Source: Oceanospirillales bacterium (GTDB lineage: Bacteria > Pseudomonadota > Gammaproteobacteria > Pseudomonadales > Balneatricaceae). From it: DNA of 36,501 bases. Made by a program: the position numbers and the translations under genes. Within the stretch, counting starts at the first letter, position 1. Every line of letters begins with the position of its first letter. Where the stretch lies: contig JAAEYW010000003.1 of NCBI GenBank assembly GCA_018223185.1, forward strand, positions 27,691-64,191, in the 5' to 3' direction. The notes beneath the pieces are model-generated. The model was not told where the DNA came from. It was given only the letters and a program-made list of their open reading frames with translations, and made no database searches. Shown in pieces: positions 25,401 to 27,258 of this stretch.

Positions 25401-27258
25401 AGCCGATGGCACAACGTCAACCTTCAACTTCACCATTCAGGGTAGCGATGACCAGCCGGTGATCACCCCCGCGGCCGGTGATGGCGCACTGGCAGTGCTG
25501 AGCGAAGATCAGCAACTGCTGGCCAGTGGTGTGTTGGCGATCAGCGATGCTGATGCCGGTCAGGCCCAATTCGTGGCGCAGGACAGCAGCTCAAGCTATG
25601 GCCGCTTTGTTCTGAATACGGATGGCAGTTGGAGCTACAGTCTCGACAACACCGCGACCGCCGTACAGCAGCTGACAGCGGCCGATACGCTGACCGACAG
25701 CTTCACGATTGCCACGGCTGATGGCACCACTGAAACCTTCAGTTTCACGATTCAGGGCAGTGATGACCAGCCGGTGATTACGCCTGCAGCCGGTGATGGT
25801 GCATTGGCAGTACTGAGTGAAGATCAGCAACTGCTGGCCAGTGGTGTGCTGGCGATCAGCGATGCCGATGCCGGCCAGGCCCTGTTTGTAGCGCAGGACA
25901 GCAGCTCTGCCTACGGCCAGTTCGTGCTGGATGCGAATGGCAGCTGGACCTATGTCCTGAACAACGCAGCCTTTGCGGTACAGGAACTGGCAGCGGGTGT
26001 CAGCGTGATCGACAGCTTCGCGATTGAAACAGCGGACGGCACCGTTCAGCAGTTCAGCTTCACGGTTCAAGGCCGCGATGATACGCCGGTAATCACGCCG
26101 AATCCGACTACAGGGCCTATTGCCAATATGATCGAAAGTCTGGTGATGACCCAGAGTGGTCGTTTGCAGATCAGTGATGCCGACCAGGGTGAGTCTGCAT
26201 TCTCGGCATTGAACCAGGCCACGGCTTACGGCACGTTGACGGTGGATGCAGCCGGTAACTGGACCTATCAGCTGGATCCGCTCAGTGAGGCACTGGCCGG
26301 TCTGGCGCGTGATCAGAGTGTGGTGGAAAACTTCACCCTGATCACCGCTGATGGCACTGACGTTCTGATTTCGGTACGCATTACCGGTTATCTGAACGTG
26401 AGCCAGAGTCAGGCAGGTTTCGAAATGAATACGGTGCCGTCTGCTTTGCCATCCACAATGACGTTGACCGGTACAACATTGAGTAGCTCGACTGGCAACC
26501 TCCTCGAAGAGATACAGCTTGTCGGCACGCCTATGGAGCCAGAAGTCTCATCGGATAGCACACAAACGGTTAAGTTTAGCTTAATGACATTAGGTGATAG
26601 TCTCTTTATGCCGACACAATTGAGTATTAATAGTGTTGCAACCGCACCGAATTTGCTAGAATCTGGCATCAAATTTAATTCTGGCTCTGATACTAATAGC
26701 CTGCCGGGGTCGAATAACGGTACGGATAATAATACCGCAGAAAGCGGTGGCGAAGATGTTGGCAGCGCTGCTAACAACAATAACGTCAATAATGCGGACA
26801 CAAGCAGCGCCGCTCCGGCTGCACAAGGGACGGCATCGCTGAATGATAATCCGGATTCTGAAGCCGCACAGACGCTGAGCGGTTTCAATGGATTATCACC
26901 GGTGTTCGAGAATGAAGATGATGATAAGCGTAAACGTGATGCCGAAGCTGAAGCCGAAGTCTTGAAGATTGCTGACCCAGCCGAAGAAGTTGTCACTGAA
27001 GAATCCGCAGTATCTGGCGGTGGTGTGGCTCCAGAAGCTGATGACGTATCAGAAGATGCGCCGGATGATAAGAACGTAAACCCTGAAGCGCAGCCGGATG
27101 ACGCCCCTGTTGATGAGAGCCCTGCTAAACAGTTGGACAACACGGGTCTGACCCTTCTTGAAGGTGTGAGCGCTGCGTCCGGCTTGCTGGTGGCTCGTTC
27201 CGGATCACGCAATGGTAATTCACGAATTCACTGGAATTGGGGGCGGGTCAAGGCCTGA
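1..27258 (+). CDS. Giant repetitive surface/adhesin-like protein (5'-partial)
   Basis: The frame is open from base 1 to the TGA at 27256-27258, giving at least 9,085 residues. The true start lies upstream; the GTG at 181 is internal, because the same codon recurs mid-protein at 5125. Domain order seen: pentapeptide blocks (1-1430, 2620-3780, 4890-6380) alternating with a recurring EF-hand-loop module; about 11 beta repeats of about 90 aa (7.55-15.65 kb); further modules to 18.4 kb; RTX-type glycine/aspartate repeats; a 16-unit RTX-like array (20.05-23.5 kb); nine VCBS units (23.57-26.4 kb); an acidic tail. Only two cysteines were found (codons at 18223 and 18388). Such composition fits a secreted, calcium-stabilised adhesin or surface-layer protein; that role is inferred from families. 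The protein resembles the very large repeat proteins of marine gammaproteobacteria and planctomycetes. Export route is unknown: an N-terminal TPS domain or signal peptide would lie outside, and no clear type I signal can be proven. A TpsB/TpsA pair follows at once. Confidence 0.93.
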   Translation, partial: ALRNFDFSGANLAGADFRGLDLSGVNFSGANLSGALFDGSSLLRKSSFDSAILTGINWSGVDLRGLDFSGADLSGAIFAGLDLSHINLSGANLSGANLSGTNLRWANLIGSNLSGANLSYALALDVDWSNWFSSDLSFDSDTRLTGLVVDVDLRSLFGSLSTGTVRLASGLDLSGRTAKDWSGWDLSGIDFSGVNLTGFDLSGSNLRSVIFDTAILDGVNLSGALALDVDWTGVTGTLADISGLLSRILSGSGSSLPSASTGSATTWGSTIDLSGFDFSGWDLSGLDFSGITLGDLKLNWSTLTNVNFTGATFGAVDWTGSRWSGVTLPSGTLSGIFRDVDFSGFTFNSNISWDLSSSQTDFTGIKLKDSNGGSSFFANLKSAWDGLTYAPKLNFDWADFSGLDLSGWTGASGDSFQFGSFKGVSFNNFTLPSLASGNWNFSGLDLSLGDWSGFSIGDGSSSTGLDFDLSNLNGANIAGALNTIASAAGAFYNALTSFQGFNASFLSSLGMNEVVIDDVFGTPLSGPAFAFTPSFTPNGSDSVSLGFRVQVNQDLMSRLEFAVGLEDLGVEALSTLGSFDVSGTAMARLVVALDLEAMAEVPLVSQGTVVGDLPVPSFSDTEVLVGLNRFDVGASAGLYGFTATLEVANLGAVSVLDGQLALSVAGRVGLVDPNGDGKLSLSEISALKAADPTSWYRNVITLTPAAKFDAGFRVEVAPEITIGGSTFTELLGTPIVNVNTDHLFTTDDNGNTRFNSPAVTLDVALTATHRDQLLSVLQQFKASGDSALESDFLNTVIPGIDKSLSELFTVSGDQNVLSSLFNLQSAAEAYFGASTLGFDGTTGTETATIRGLAAVLNEALAKASAMPFSPVQQDWSGAQLAWTDFSGMDLRGFNFVGADLRGANFTGTDLTGVNFAGANLAGATFATYDANGKVTSGAVLRDASLRGATLAGLSLAGLDLRGAIFADTDLSGVDLTAASLIAANFSRASISNTTKVAGALFTGDLAKALETADDYLSAVRLDPVSGVADLSNYLLDGFDLSNLDLSRVDFSNARLAGANLREAVLDVNRLGNTVLDQALIYQAQFQNAAADVQALLDQAIAFGSDLTSLDFSNAATLLNQLKSIGADAGSIGADLSGFDLSGFDLSGIDFSNVSLLGVKLNGSLFAGADLSNAVLDDSTSFIGANLADVQGLPDVLKGNFERANLAGVDLTGKVLDNLNLAGANLTGAILTDASLTLTNLRGAVLANIEAAGADAAAQLDALTAALSGAIYDELTRLNAASAETLKAAMAPFELDGVFAEGAEGPLFSFLGGLQINTDGITLGLNLQVNIDTEVSREFVLDSSDLPAEARQLAPEFNLSALASARLVAALNADMGVDIASGSEGAFSLDSETWLRLNRFDAGVRLAVSDLEAALSVAGLANVEVTEGLIDVRAAAQLTLIDPNNDDGLNRITSTERGSTAWSDLVELTTTSNLRGSLLLNASGEGFSLNDFGLPTLIFRAPELITQNAETGDWEVASPELFLDVRITETLKDSILDLLASIDSTGNSALDNAVLNGKIPGLDKSVNELLGFDSDSSDAASINVFKLQAAAAAYLNDFSYTTEFPSLSGLVEALNLSLSRDLSVPFTTSQTDWSGFDLSGFDFSKLGIDALRNFDFSGANLAGADFRGLDLSGVNFSGANLSGALFDGSSLLRKSSFDSAILTGINWSGVDLRGLDFSGADLSGAIFAGLDLSHINLSGANLSGANLSGTNLRWANLIGSNLSGANLSYALALDVDWSNWFSSDLSFDSDTRLTGLVVDVDLRSLFGSLSTGTVRLASGLDLSGRTAKDWSGWDLSGIDFSGVNLTGFDLSGSNLRSVIFDTAILDGVNLSGALALDVDWTGVTGTLADISGLLSRILSGSGSSLPSASTGSATTWGSTIDLSGFDFSGWDLSGLDFSGITLGDLKLNWSTLTNVNFTGATFGAVDWTGSRWSGVTLPSGTLSGIFRDVDFGNFSFNSNITWSLSGADFAGIDLTGVSGIGDFLTNIKSAWSTGGSSTPLDFSGVNFSGLDLSALTTLSADLFQFGSFRGADFSGVSLPDIGINWDFSGLDLSLGNWNGLTVAGDGTSKLNLNGASLLGASMDIGAYIGSAAGAFYDALTSFGTATAAFITSLEMDQAVLDNVFGEPLDGPRIAISPIFDTSGSEVILGFNLISNIDQLLSFGFDFALGDVLTLGAEGLGRFILALDLDAGIAVATRTGSTPVGDIPLPQPGDSDIFFNLNRFDTGVALDLFNIQAILSAADFASAGITDGEFSVRVAASITAEDPDNSDGRGRITLSDFSTAGFDAVFDLTPAMSLDGRFVLGGNLGGFNVTDWGNPVLTITSNIVNGTFSPDYFFDVSIDATTVRTNLEELFTQVATVASTLDGSGFLEAVLPFLDTSLGEMLKSEDGRTLGDVLSFQRVSLDAGGNEVRTTVLDDYYASTGDHTYSGLVSWLRDFLGATGVYSDLEALLPSQYGESEQGPFTIGGGLFLDDQNEIQHLSVDATGGSYTLNFTQGGVDYATGNIAFDADAATVETALRAALGALFVDIANLTVTDEGNGILAITFAGQWAATNVSQLRIDSTNLTGGQARVATAQQGGARGLSLDLGLNLGKMLSLPFNLGTGLDELGFALKGDGTLDLEALLNLDLSFGLAFNSLDTLTSGSSYYFQARDISAQVVAGTDSFNAGVSLGVLDAEIDNGSVHFVADAGVTIKDSAAAVAMGQRVSLADFTAAASVSDLIDASATVWAEADFPLKANLFGGNLTKLTGGEQPSIEVYWGSEALPIDMDLITQTDPVIVKKNLTNLASLSNMTPAMMVQMLVNIGDFLNQFRDSEVFQIPIPFTGTDLGDAFDFAYGWTQVLNEKLQGVLSFDLTSGEVVSPRLTDDLAFDLVLQRPGDLVPSLYTVTLLQADTAAFTHINELADYISGRISETTNGALQLQDSLPQWVSDTTTTDTTNTDTTSGNSAAVTGTAANVSEEQAGGEPVNAELRFDLGTATGTLSLAYKGGVSQNLLITAAMSDIDIATALAEKFASITGTVADNIDVTGSRGEGFRIEFAGAVSGRAYTADDFTYSMNVPSTAKSSVTETELSTSGGSEVKVLAFSGYASGKFELQLMGRTTDPIRYIGDPTGELQAKMIRQALEKIVGVGNVSVTFPQKDPLDPTGKKSNYGSAPKFLITFKGDLANQDIPDMSVYYGNLKEGTYVPAGETRGVTLVELTPGQNASGEVQTVSISAATGTPASFDLTWNYGGKTWTTPGSLSSEISASSLRVALLNATSGASRLGDINGLEIEVRQVGSGSWEVSFGGILAGQNVAELAVTNLTNATTPDVSLGTIREAYLRNEVQEILLGASVGEYRVQLGEDGSLSDGFAATASAAELQAILEGMADIGVGNVKVTGEPQRWTVEFIGRLAGKNLPQLLMSPLQSIALEPVVAGAGETVTQVVELKFADESTYAVSVDIANMSIAEAQQALLEALEQLEGVGAGNVSVVAANTPAGESQRWDVLFTGALAGKTVQALNLNVTLKVTTGGTTQTTTEQIEGQEIRASLIQVSTSEQRPMSGGLTWGKLSIRPVNVDDFTYVAIIPSTGVLLEGIQVGSAATNLNEVQRLTVSDAASGSYTLTLSLASGDTFTTAAIAAGADAATIQTAINNALDTAGSVTVALENDQQSNVFEITFSGALAKTDVPLLSANFAGLRAYEGAEAVAYTLQEGRTETTAQVGRDEVQRLTFNNVSDGMYSLVMQLDGSYYNLQEPLEVLPTETALDAWLTSLEIDFTGLSLHEKRAIELERSIELAFKTGDRAIAGAEVTVIAVPGETANAFSYDIQFSGALGDRNLPTLLVFHRLQAVDTTTSYGNGSEALGFGTGGRQAETEIGPKFNTLEDFAQVLADAINELLPSGETFNIAARFDPVAMDFMFDISLSPSLPALELPIGLDIDDLDPLASLELSGLLAINGGVDLTTTIGLDFDRPEDFQINGGVLMSGDVLGARVGGVDQSFARFLQDPAKPYDPATEIDSGNVDANNDPIMEPNPDYNPTVATSFNVNFDGDSYTVTLSAASQDDNGNLNDLLADIRTALSGVAVHANSALSRLGYQNLGQAVDVAIGQDDNSDSQLAFTLYGKTVTTAGVSASGAFSSVFGITTLSTPIELSTQGLPGSLTLGNGSAFDLIINGADDLVSGGNTATTGDNRITVGIASGTYTPQTLVTALNTALAGVSGSALGPLQAKVSNLGEALKFSLGTLPDGSPVLILNTLGQHIASLDFAAQGHDPLVRHFGFVSDALNKAGGVSIFLEDTLIGARLTAGVEQFQGSASIGFVDLSMDNMLAQIDAGVNVRLLDGPDGNPGGRVYLDELIDAATLTDNLLGMRGAVAVTAGGSNTLIAAPRGDAAGVISEDVGLTITLEGDTLNGGKPIQLSVKLLASSTLNNTSVADLASDLNAAVDTAIDRWNAEHSGKLTAAQLADLKSHTWVTAGDLVLYDVSTKTSTTTVAGALQFIAPAVASVRVEGRRLISEYMSPITFSDSSYTIGSQPMANLVIDGISLDAGGLSLLPPDVDPRIEISVPIIDVWQGALSLSEAVDVRVIGADALTGFGDLSWVQIIEGLRMASNLLSQFETFSFLDQDIPVIDLSVNDMFDIAVELAHAIEEVGNNPATGVGQLQEVLANSFGLPIYDPARPDVFGVSLDYDAASNAVMLNIPYEIDLLDKSYPISLDLATLGGLIGGTALQDLMGSVGSIVDVGGSALVNLQSSAMVNIALGLDLASGAMFVYDYFDGGTTDNLDDDTGTFARLGMEVNGTSLAFNASLGLFSLDVKNGTADILAQAGLYLGDDPDGAAGQGDGRHYLGSAISVHTLQEGESVALIWDETTVPTGFNIGGQGTTADNWTLTADADDPFRLHFTIAGVDYHTQSLARGYDAETVQAYVEEALLHGSTALRGTVSVEQIDVDDPTKGWKILVSGAGFDGKTLALDVQQLRSEADGGPLGELNEIQWVSIPSGSGGTFTLTADIDGQRYTTGNIAWNASAATVATALRTALTSGAHAIAGADVSVTLHNTDKPQDGWDIEFTGTLVGRGIAQLEAENSALTHEGAVVAVPVVVSNAQGVVNQTRVMLVAATDGTFNLSFTYGSTTKTLTNLAWDITAEELQTALNTVMGGGYTEILVVEDSDNGGFLISFDGNLLTGKGVTVSVDGTNLTSSPFGTLYRDVTVDFEGTANVVLPGYVTLPNEIFSLGRELGLIDSSSRNPIYIGDIELQVNSLGDLMDGLIAGDTVSSIMISEAGVYNDAYTLNYRLPELGGMFDLFKLNNPLIRLIRDPSVIIDGIDYALKGIQQSLDAIASLPLPLIGDQLAKGAQFIADFRGSVITEIQNFIDSALDTYGGMENALRMTLFDVFTDDSNNDGIFNPLSMVQWIEAEINDVAVADRGGDNPFLNYLKDYNGDGVVTADDIVVEYLAFGSLSPAGVAAGTRLGYTLAGRTSDVRDDKKGGDIIAVDGYDPLAEAGALQFRMNLGQNLLSREVDLSFDIGLPGLNLDVDGGIGLDLGWDFFFGFGVNIEEGLYLISEMPGNAGLGDSVYTAVQDTAINPLIENPWDLPSSNPAVNELSIVFDAYLAEDQAGNPASVTANIFFVAGTLTDYLAGDTMVNQSGDDVSNYSPFGDEVGARTFFHGEFAIDMVDRNSDGRLTYAEMTAGKFSDNFRQKFTGAAQANFHMELAIPDTPLPRILGDFHMTWALNTDSIPVGYSNMFTTQPQVWITDLALDVGSLLSDFLGPIIAEIQKVTQPLQPVIDGLIMPIPGLSELAGRNYSVLDLAEDLGKGKVNIGLIKNLVYMLDLFNAIPTDAAGLIIPIGRVFSFGGNLQDSRSSKNASLSGNVNSTDQAMSSSTSGSTGGTQSFMDKMKNPNNAFKIPILTDLSLVLDLIMGKPVDLVTFTPQNLSVDVQIDAGSWIYPGVKAGIRGGVEIDVALTLGFDTYGILKFFDSENPLHILEGFYVSDNFVNDVDQPEVVLDAYLEVYAELNALVVRAGAAGGISLKGELDFWDENGPGARDGKFRALEILNQLLCEPFNPLNLVEANLRADAYARVYVDANTVLFGWKNVYNKTIFNIELFEIVWKPKPCMPVLASDDNGDGTFVLHMGNNAILPSDSSVDFNIAAMMEGKGAVDRQFRNTEDGDEKFVLRQIGNGEVEITATLNGTEYTVVYTGVKKIVGFTGRGNDTVDASGLSSIDVVLLAGEGTDTLIGSQIDDVLIGGSGSSSLKGGDGDDLLMARAGTTAMEGSSGADAYRFIGNWGVATINDKDVRGDANVLDFSDQSGGLVLDTYTGKVTQGSNRVSWDSKTEIGLIAGGSGDDIVDMSYETTRLHIQVADVYPDMAQIEASLNTNAQSRLSDTDANALNDGIITGISSGAVNNEDAPVSTYGDRILRFVGFENLIGGVQSDIFAFENKAAIAGSLYGGAARGVGLNSTYERSGVRNTIDFSDYATAVSINTSGSSYTLPTGFSTVAGATTVASGSRINANATNVTVRGFHNIIGGKGNDVLVGDNRQNQIFGMQGNDTLISISGSDLLVADTLIVEDTNKQIESKSTSLVVRPAWTQLPSREWTWFGSTIHSTSLNGTGEVLIGGLGDDVLLGSLGLDSLYTGAGNDTLAGDLARMNFDSTGALVSAEVDEISDAGFGAADYIKGLNGDHVVIGGAGADEILLGNGDNLVLADEGYLALDPLTGRVLDVRTLTSGYGAGDTVTLGTGSNIVLGGAGGDSITATDPDGERNIILGDHGRIQFSLAEPDDHRLSSLTSQTNVTTGGDDIITLGTGNAVVIGGRGADSITLAATGSSTTGNSERLLAGDHADILFDAFGAMTSFRSTDTTAATTGADQIRIGTGNDTVARDLGRNFILGGLGNDKILVSAHVDTDGRLVRGEAESEDVILGDNGEILRSASTASRPNMMLSVISTETDKGGTDQIVSANGNKLVIGGFGADTINLFDGTHLVMGDNAAFLFDAVAENGVLRSATTTSTVLGGADAITLREGYKLVAGGIGADVIKINATTTAEASGSGWNTGGEFIGGTSYLAGVVGIAAVLPSPVTASAQIENRGRNGRFIAGDNAEFLFDNRGGLTTQRTLDQIAATGGNDTITIGADNTTSTLGFNLVMAGMGSDTVEVAPGSLSESIVLGDNGEYLRQPQSYLLNAVRSTVTGAGGMDNILLGSGVHMVIAGMGADTVDIRSSDARAALDGFTNRLLVAGDSAELTFSSDTLVSMVSLATNSGGDDRLTLGEGDLALIGGFGRDLVNINANTTAFRALAGDNARFEFAPTDQVGSQAESLTRMFTTDLQTATGGDDEIRVGIAGSITGDLGEVLAIGGIGADRININGARARTTMIGDNGEIVRLAGLAETGGAQRQSVSSYDVTLGADDILTTVAGDAVIIGGSGSDDIRSGRGNTLVAGDHARMLFGANGAIELISSLGTSIGGNDTIQIGGGDLTMADGDKVIVGGFGADTITVSADVASAGESHERTIAGDNANIAFDVQGRLLSFATLDGDLSTGGNDSITLTLSGDDQNAGVIAEYQVIAGGVADDIIRIQTGVRTNDVISGDNLDYRRLVAADGVRQHLFAGVTQPTLGGNDQIVTAAGDKLIFGGAGRDSLTAFTGAADQSVVFGDAGDAVYEQYLNGSGFERTRLQQLMTTSAQSGDVDNIVLGSGDAVVFGGAGADQIRISSVDQSRRLIAGDEAQVNYDLGVPVLMQSTDTSSTPTGIAGNQFILPDTGTNFLIGGLSIDTLVGSIGDSHRLLPGTGSINLLSKVVSVVVLGDGGEMGIFADREYASGANDELLISGATLVQGNTGGGTGGGDSYTYFGEGTVTEELSNSTSGRIAYPSLTGGFATFNSAANSQQGQYGYLTVFENGGWRYDLGHDANGFNEAVNAQAQALTDGDQRTEYFTVNTTDGSTTTVTIGVLGRTDLPGSVTATLTEDDGLVSTVSGRMTDSEDPELRTRYLSMDTQTAFGQFALTQDGQWQYVIDNAAAAVQALRAGERVTDTLTVTTLDGSTATVAIELVGANDGAVIGGVEPTQITVVEEADNAAADQLLSANGQLSITDADAGEALFAGQVNILSADALGELTISPDGNWNYVVRNGDVQYLNAGETRIERFEISSADSTATHTLEIRIEGRNSSAVISDPGTLQVIEDQQTQLNGVLSVTDADAGQSLFVAQDNSSAYGRFVLATDGSWSYSLDNAAAAVQQLTSADLLTDSFTVVSADGTSRTFNIEVRGSDDQPVITPASTDGALAVLSEDQQLLASGALSITDADAGQSQFVAQDSSSSYGRFVLNSDGSWSYALDNTATAVQGLVSGQQVIDQFTIETADGTTETFSFTIQGSDDQPVVTPNTGTLAALSEDQQLLASGVLAISDADAGQAHFVAQDSSSSYGRFVLNTDGNWSYLLDNSGVAVQGLVSGEQVTDQFMVVTADGTTSTFNFTIQGSDDQPVITPAAGDGALAVLSEDQQLLASGVLAISDADAGQAQFVAQDSSSSYGRFVLNTDGSWSYSLDNTATAVQQLTAADTLTDSFTIATADGTTETFSFTIQGSDDQPVITPAAGDGALAVLSEDQQLLASGVLAISDADAGQALFVAQDSSSAYGQFVLDANGSWTYVLNNAAFAVQELAAGVSVIDSFAIETADGTVQQFSFTVQGRDDTPVITPNPTTGPIANMIESLVMTQSGRLQISDADQGESAFSALNQATAYGTLTVDAAGNWTYQLDPLSEALAGLARDQSVVENFTLITADGTDVLISVRITGYLNVSQSQAGFEMNTVPSALPSTMTLTGTTLSSSTGNLLEEIQLVGTPMEPEVSSDSTQTVKFSLMTLGDSLFMPTQLSINSVATAPNLLESGIKFNSGSDTNSLPGSNNGTDNNTAESGGEDVGSAANNNNVNNADTSSAAPAAQGTASLNDNPDSEAAQTLSGFNGLSPVFENEDDDKRKRDAEAEAEVLKIADPAEEVVTEESAVSGGGVAPEADDVSEDAPDDKNVNPEAQPDDAPVDESPAKQLDNTGLTLLEGVSAASGLLVARSGSRNGNSRIHWNWGRVKA
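1441..2615 (+). other. Module 1: beta-rich domain with EF-hand-like loop
   Basis: This starts with an AAGAFYNALTSF helix and includes an LNRFDVGA motif. The loop DPNGDGKLSLSE at 2014-2049 fits the canonical 12-residue EF-hand pattern: acidic or polar at 1, 3 and 5, Gly at 6, hydrophobic at 8, Glu at 12. The motif VIPGIDKSLSELF follows at 2386-2424, 372 bp downstream. It is the best-preserved calcium-loop copy of the eight modules. Confidence 0.7.
2620..3780 (+). repeat. Pentapeptide-repeat block II
   Basis: Clear A(N/D)L/F-x-G repeats such as GADLRGANFTGTDLTGVNF occur at both ends. They are interrupted by less regular segments around 2990-3110 and 3190-3330. This block is diverged from blocks I and III and does not share the perfect duplication. 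Confidence 0.85.
3781..4870 (+). other. Module 2: beta-rich domain, variant loop
   Basis: Homologous in layout to module 1: an LNRFDAGVRL motif, then an acidic loop starting DPNNDDG at 4321-4365. The loop is 15 residues rather than 12 (pattern D-P-N-x-D-D-G-x-x-R-I-T-x-T-E). The motif KIPGLDKSVNELL begins at 4669, 348 bp after the loop start. It sits between pentapeptide blocks II and III. Confidence 0.68.
4888..6380 (+). repeat. Pentapeptide-repeat block III
   Basis: The block begins with DWSGFDLSGFDFS and contains the whole of perfect repeat copy B. After 5963 it continues with diverged FSGVNFSGLDLS-type repeats to about 6380. Same fold expectation as block I. Confidence 0.88.
4945..5963 (+). 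repeat. Perfect direct repeat, copy B
   Basis: Second copy of the segment at 1-1019. It starts inside the third pentapeptide block. After 5963 the sequence stays homologous to copy A's flank (shared motifs such as FNSNI, FQFGSF and FSGLDLSLG) but is clearly diverged. A recent duplication or gene-conversion tract between two older paralogous modules explains this best. Confidence 0.95.
6385..7500 (+). other. Module 3: beta-rich domain, variant loop
   Basis: It opens with AAGAFYDALTSF, nearly the same helix as module 1, and has LNRFDTGVAL. The loop DPDNSDGRGRITLSD at 6910-6954 has the same 15-residue spacing as module 2. VLPFLDTSLGEML at about 7234 is its version of the 'IPxxDxSLxEL' motif, 324 bp after the loop start. 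The end shows a longer helical region to about 7500. Confidence 0.68.
7558..7815 (+). repeat. Beta repeat (about 90 aa), first copy
   Basis: A strand-rich unit of pattern GGSYTLNF ... AATVETALRAAL ... ILAITFAGQWA ... VSQL. The scheme is 'T-x-T-L-x-F', then a helix with alternating Ala/Leu, then 'x-I-x-F-x-G-x-hA-G-x-x-V-x-x-L'. The same scheme recurs about ten more times further on. I recall similar units in very large proteins of planctomycetes and marine bacteria, without a known function. Confidence 0.65.
7855..8890 (+). other. Module 4: beta-rich domain, degenerate loop
   Basis: It aligns with the other modules by its LSLDLGLNLG start, a VADAGVTIKD stretch and a loop position at 8200-8247. 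That loop has lost most acidic residues (DSAAAVAMGQRVSLAD), so calcium binding there is doubtful. An IPIPFTGTDLGDAF segment starts near 8572, about 372 bp downstream, in place of the 'IPxxDxSL' motif. Confidence 0.6.
8900..11690 (+). repeat. Array of about seven beta repeats
   Basis: A Thr/Asp-rich linker (8905-8960) precedes consecutive units starting near 9010, 9355, 9739, 10087, 10384, 10870 and 11227. Several begin with a (N/D)EVQ(R/E)L-type lead-in. Most carry a central Ala-rich helix and a late 'F-x-G-x-L-A-x-x-x-(V/L)-x-x-L' strand pair, for example FTGALAGKTVQAL near 10579. Units are well diverged, which suggests an old amplification. The last unit (11227-11590) carries an insertion with a charged helix around 11395-11450. 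Confidence 0.65.
11690..14080 (+). other. Module 5, extended by insertions
   Basis: It begins with FDISLSPSLPALELPIGLDID. A segment at about 12160-12850 resembles repeats in other giant bacterial proteins (SYTVTLSAA, DLLADIRTAL). The loop position is 13063-13107, a 15-residue Gly/Asp loop beginning DGPDGNPGGR. The motif DIPVIDLSVNDMF follows at 13915. The loop-to-motif distance is 852 bp against 324-372 in most other copies, which indicates about 500 bp of inserted sequence between 13150 and 13620. Confidence 0.6.
14080..16110 (+). other. Module 6, interrupted by three beta repeats
   Basis: It begins with FGVSLDYDAASN. The loop position is near 14536 (DPDGAAGQGDGRHYL, longer than in other copies). 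Three beta repeats then intervene at about 14690, 15004 and 15355, running to about 15640. The module resumes with GYVTLPNEIFSLG and ends with LPLPLIGDQLAKG at about 16054. Loop-to-motif distance is 1,518 bp, so the repeat array looks inserted into an ancestral module. Confidence 0.58.
14690..15640 (+). repeat. Three further beta repeats
   Basis: Same family as the 7558 unit and the 8900-11690 array. Diagnostic parts are FTLTADIDGQRY with IEFTGTLVGRGIAQL (15004 unit) and FNLSFTYGSTTKTL with LISFDGNLL (15355 unit). The 14690 unit is the least typical. Confidence 0.62.
16225..16380 (+). other. Pair of EF-hand-like loops
   Basis: Two acidic loops lie 40 residues apart: DSNNDGIFNPLS at 16225-16260, which lacks the Glu at position 12, and DYNGDGVVTADD at 16345-16380, which fits the EF-hand/dockerin-type loop. 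Helix-like sequence surrounds them (ALRMTLFDVF, SMVQWIEAEI, DIVVEYL). The pair probably binds calcium; this is inferred from pattern only. Confidence 0.6.
16555..17450 (+). other. Module 7: beta-rich domain with canonical loop
   Basis: The strand-rich start has alternating hydrophobics and glycines (LDVDGGIGLDLGWDFFFGFG). The loop DRNSDGRLTYAE at 17065-17100 is a full 12-residue EF-hand match. PIPGLSEL at 17416-17439 is the counterpart of the 'IPxxDxSLxEL' motif, 351 bp after the loop start, matching the spacing of modules 1-4. Confidence 0.65.
17740..18400 (+). other. Module 8, terminal variant with the only two cysteines
   Basis: VDVQIDAGSWIYPGVKAGIRG leads a strand-rich stretch. A 16-residue loop at 18157-18204 starts DENGPGARDGK. 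No 'IPxxDxSL' motif follows. Instead come Cys codons at 18223-18225 and 18388-18390, 55 residues apart, in LLCEPF and KPKPCMPV. A disulfide closing the last module is plausible because the rest of the visible protein has no cysteine that I can find. Confidence 0.55.
18661..19980 (+). repeat. RTX-type glycine/aspartate repeats
   Basis: Scattered nonapeptide-like units of GGxGxDxLx type: GRGNDTVDA (18673), GEGTDTLIG, GGSGSSSLKGGDGDDLL (18784), GGSGDDIVD, GGKGNDVLVGDN (19627), GMQGNDTLI, GGLGDDVLLGS (19903) and GAGNDTLAG. RTX repeats bind calcium and form beta-rolls in secreted proteins. Here they are broken by spacer segments (FSDQSGGLVLD, IDFSDYATAV), so they are not one continuous roll. Confidence 0.75.
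20041..23520 (+). repeat. RTX-like array, 16 units with three-unit period
   Basis: Sixteen units of about 60-80 aa each. Typical parts: 'GGxDxIxLGxG', then 'VVIGGxGADxI', then '(A/L)GDxx', then 'LxSxxT'. After the GD element two classes are visible. A-type reads GDxAxxxFD (for example GDHADILFD, GDNAEFLFD). B-type reads GDNGE(I/Y)xR (for example GDNGEILR). The order is B A A through five triads plus a final B. B elements start at 20158, 20806, 21535, 22156, 22789 and 23434. The first, fifth and sixth B elements and units 2 and 14 are less typical. This resembles a solenoid with a three-rung repeat; the fold is inference. Confidence 0.78.
23560..26400 (+). repeat. Nine VCBS-type repeats
   Basis: Each unit of about 100 aa follows the pattern 'EDxxxxxSGxLxIxDxDAGxxxFxxQ ... 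YGxFxLxxDGxWxYxLDN ... LxxGxxxxDxFxxxxADGTxxxxxxxxxGxDDxPVI', as in the VCBS repeat family (TIGR01965-like). Units 4-8 are very alike: the EDQ element starts near 24562, 24877, 25186, 25501 and 25816, a period of 309-315 bp, with long near-identical DNA stretches. Units 1-3 and 9 are more diverged. VCBS arrays are usual in exported adhesins of Vibrio, Colwellia, Bradyrhizobium and Shewanella. Confidence 0.88.
26401..27255 (+). other. Acidic low-complexity C-terminal tail
   Basis: After the last VCBS unit come a Ser/Thr-rich part, an Asn-rich part (26690-26800) and a Glu/Asp/Ala-rich part (26910-27130). The end is LDNTG, then about 16 mostly hydrophobic residues (LTLLEGVSAASGLLVA), then a basic tail rich in Arg with two Trp. 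Base use changes here: TTA, AAT, ATT and AGT codons appear in number at 26560-26720. The hydrophobic-plus-basic end looks like a weak membrane or retention signal; it is not a proven one. Confidence 0.7.

Noticed and set aside
24540-26090. Regular 315-bp repeats as a CRISPR or satellite array
   Set aside because: The period is in frame, far too long for CRISPR, and the repeats translate into VCBS domains.
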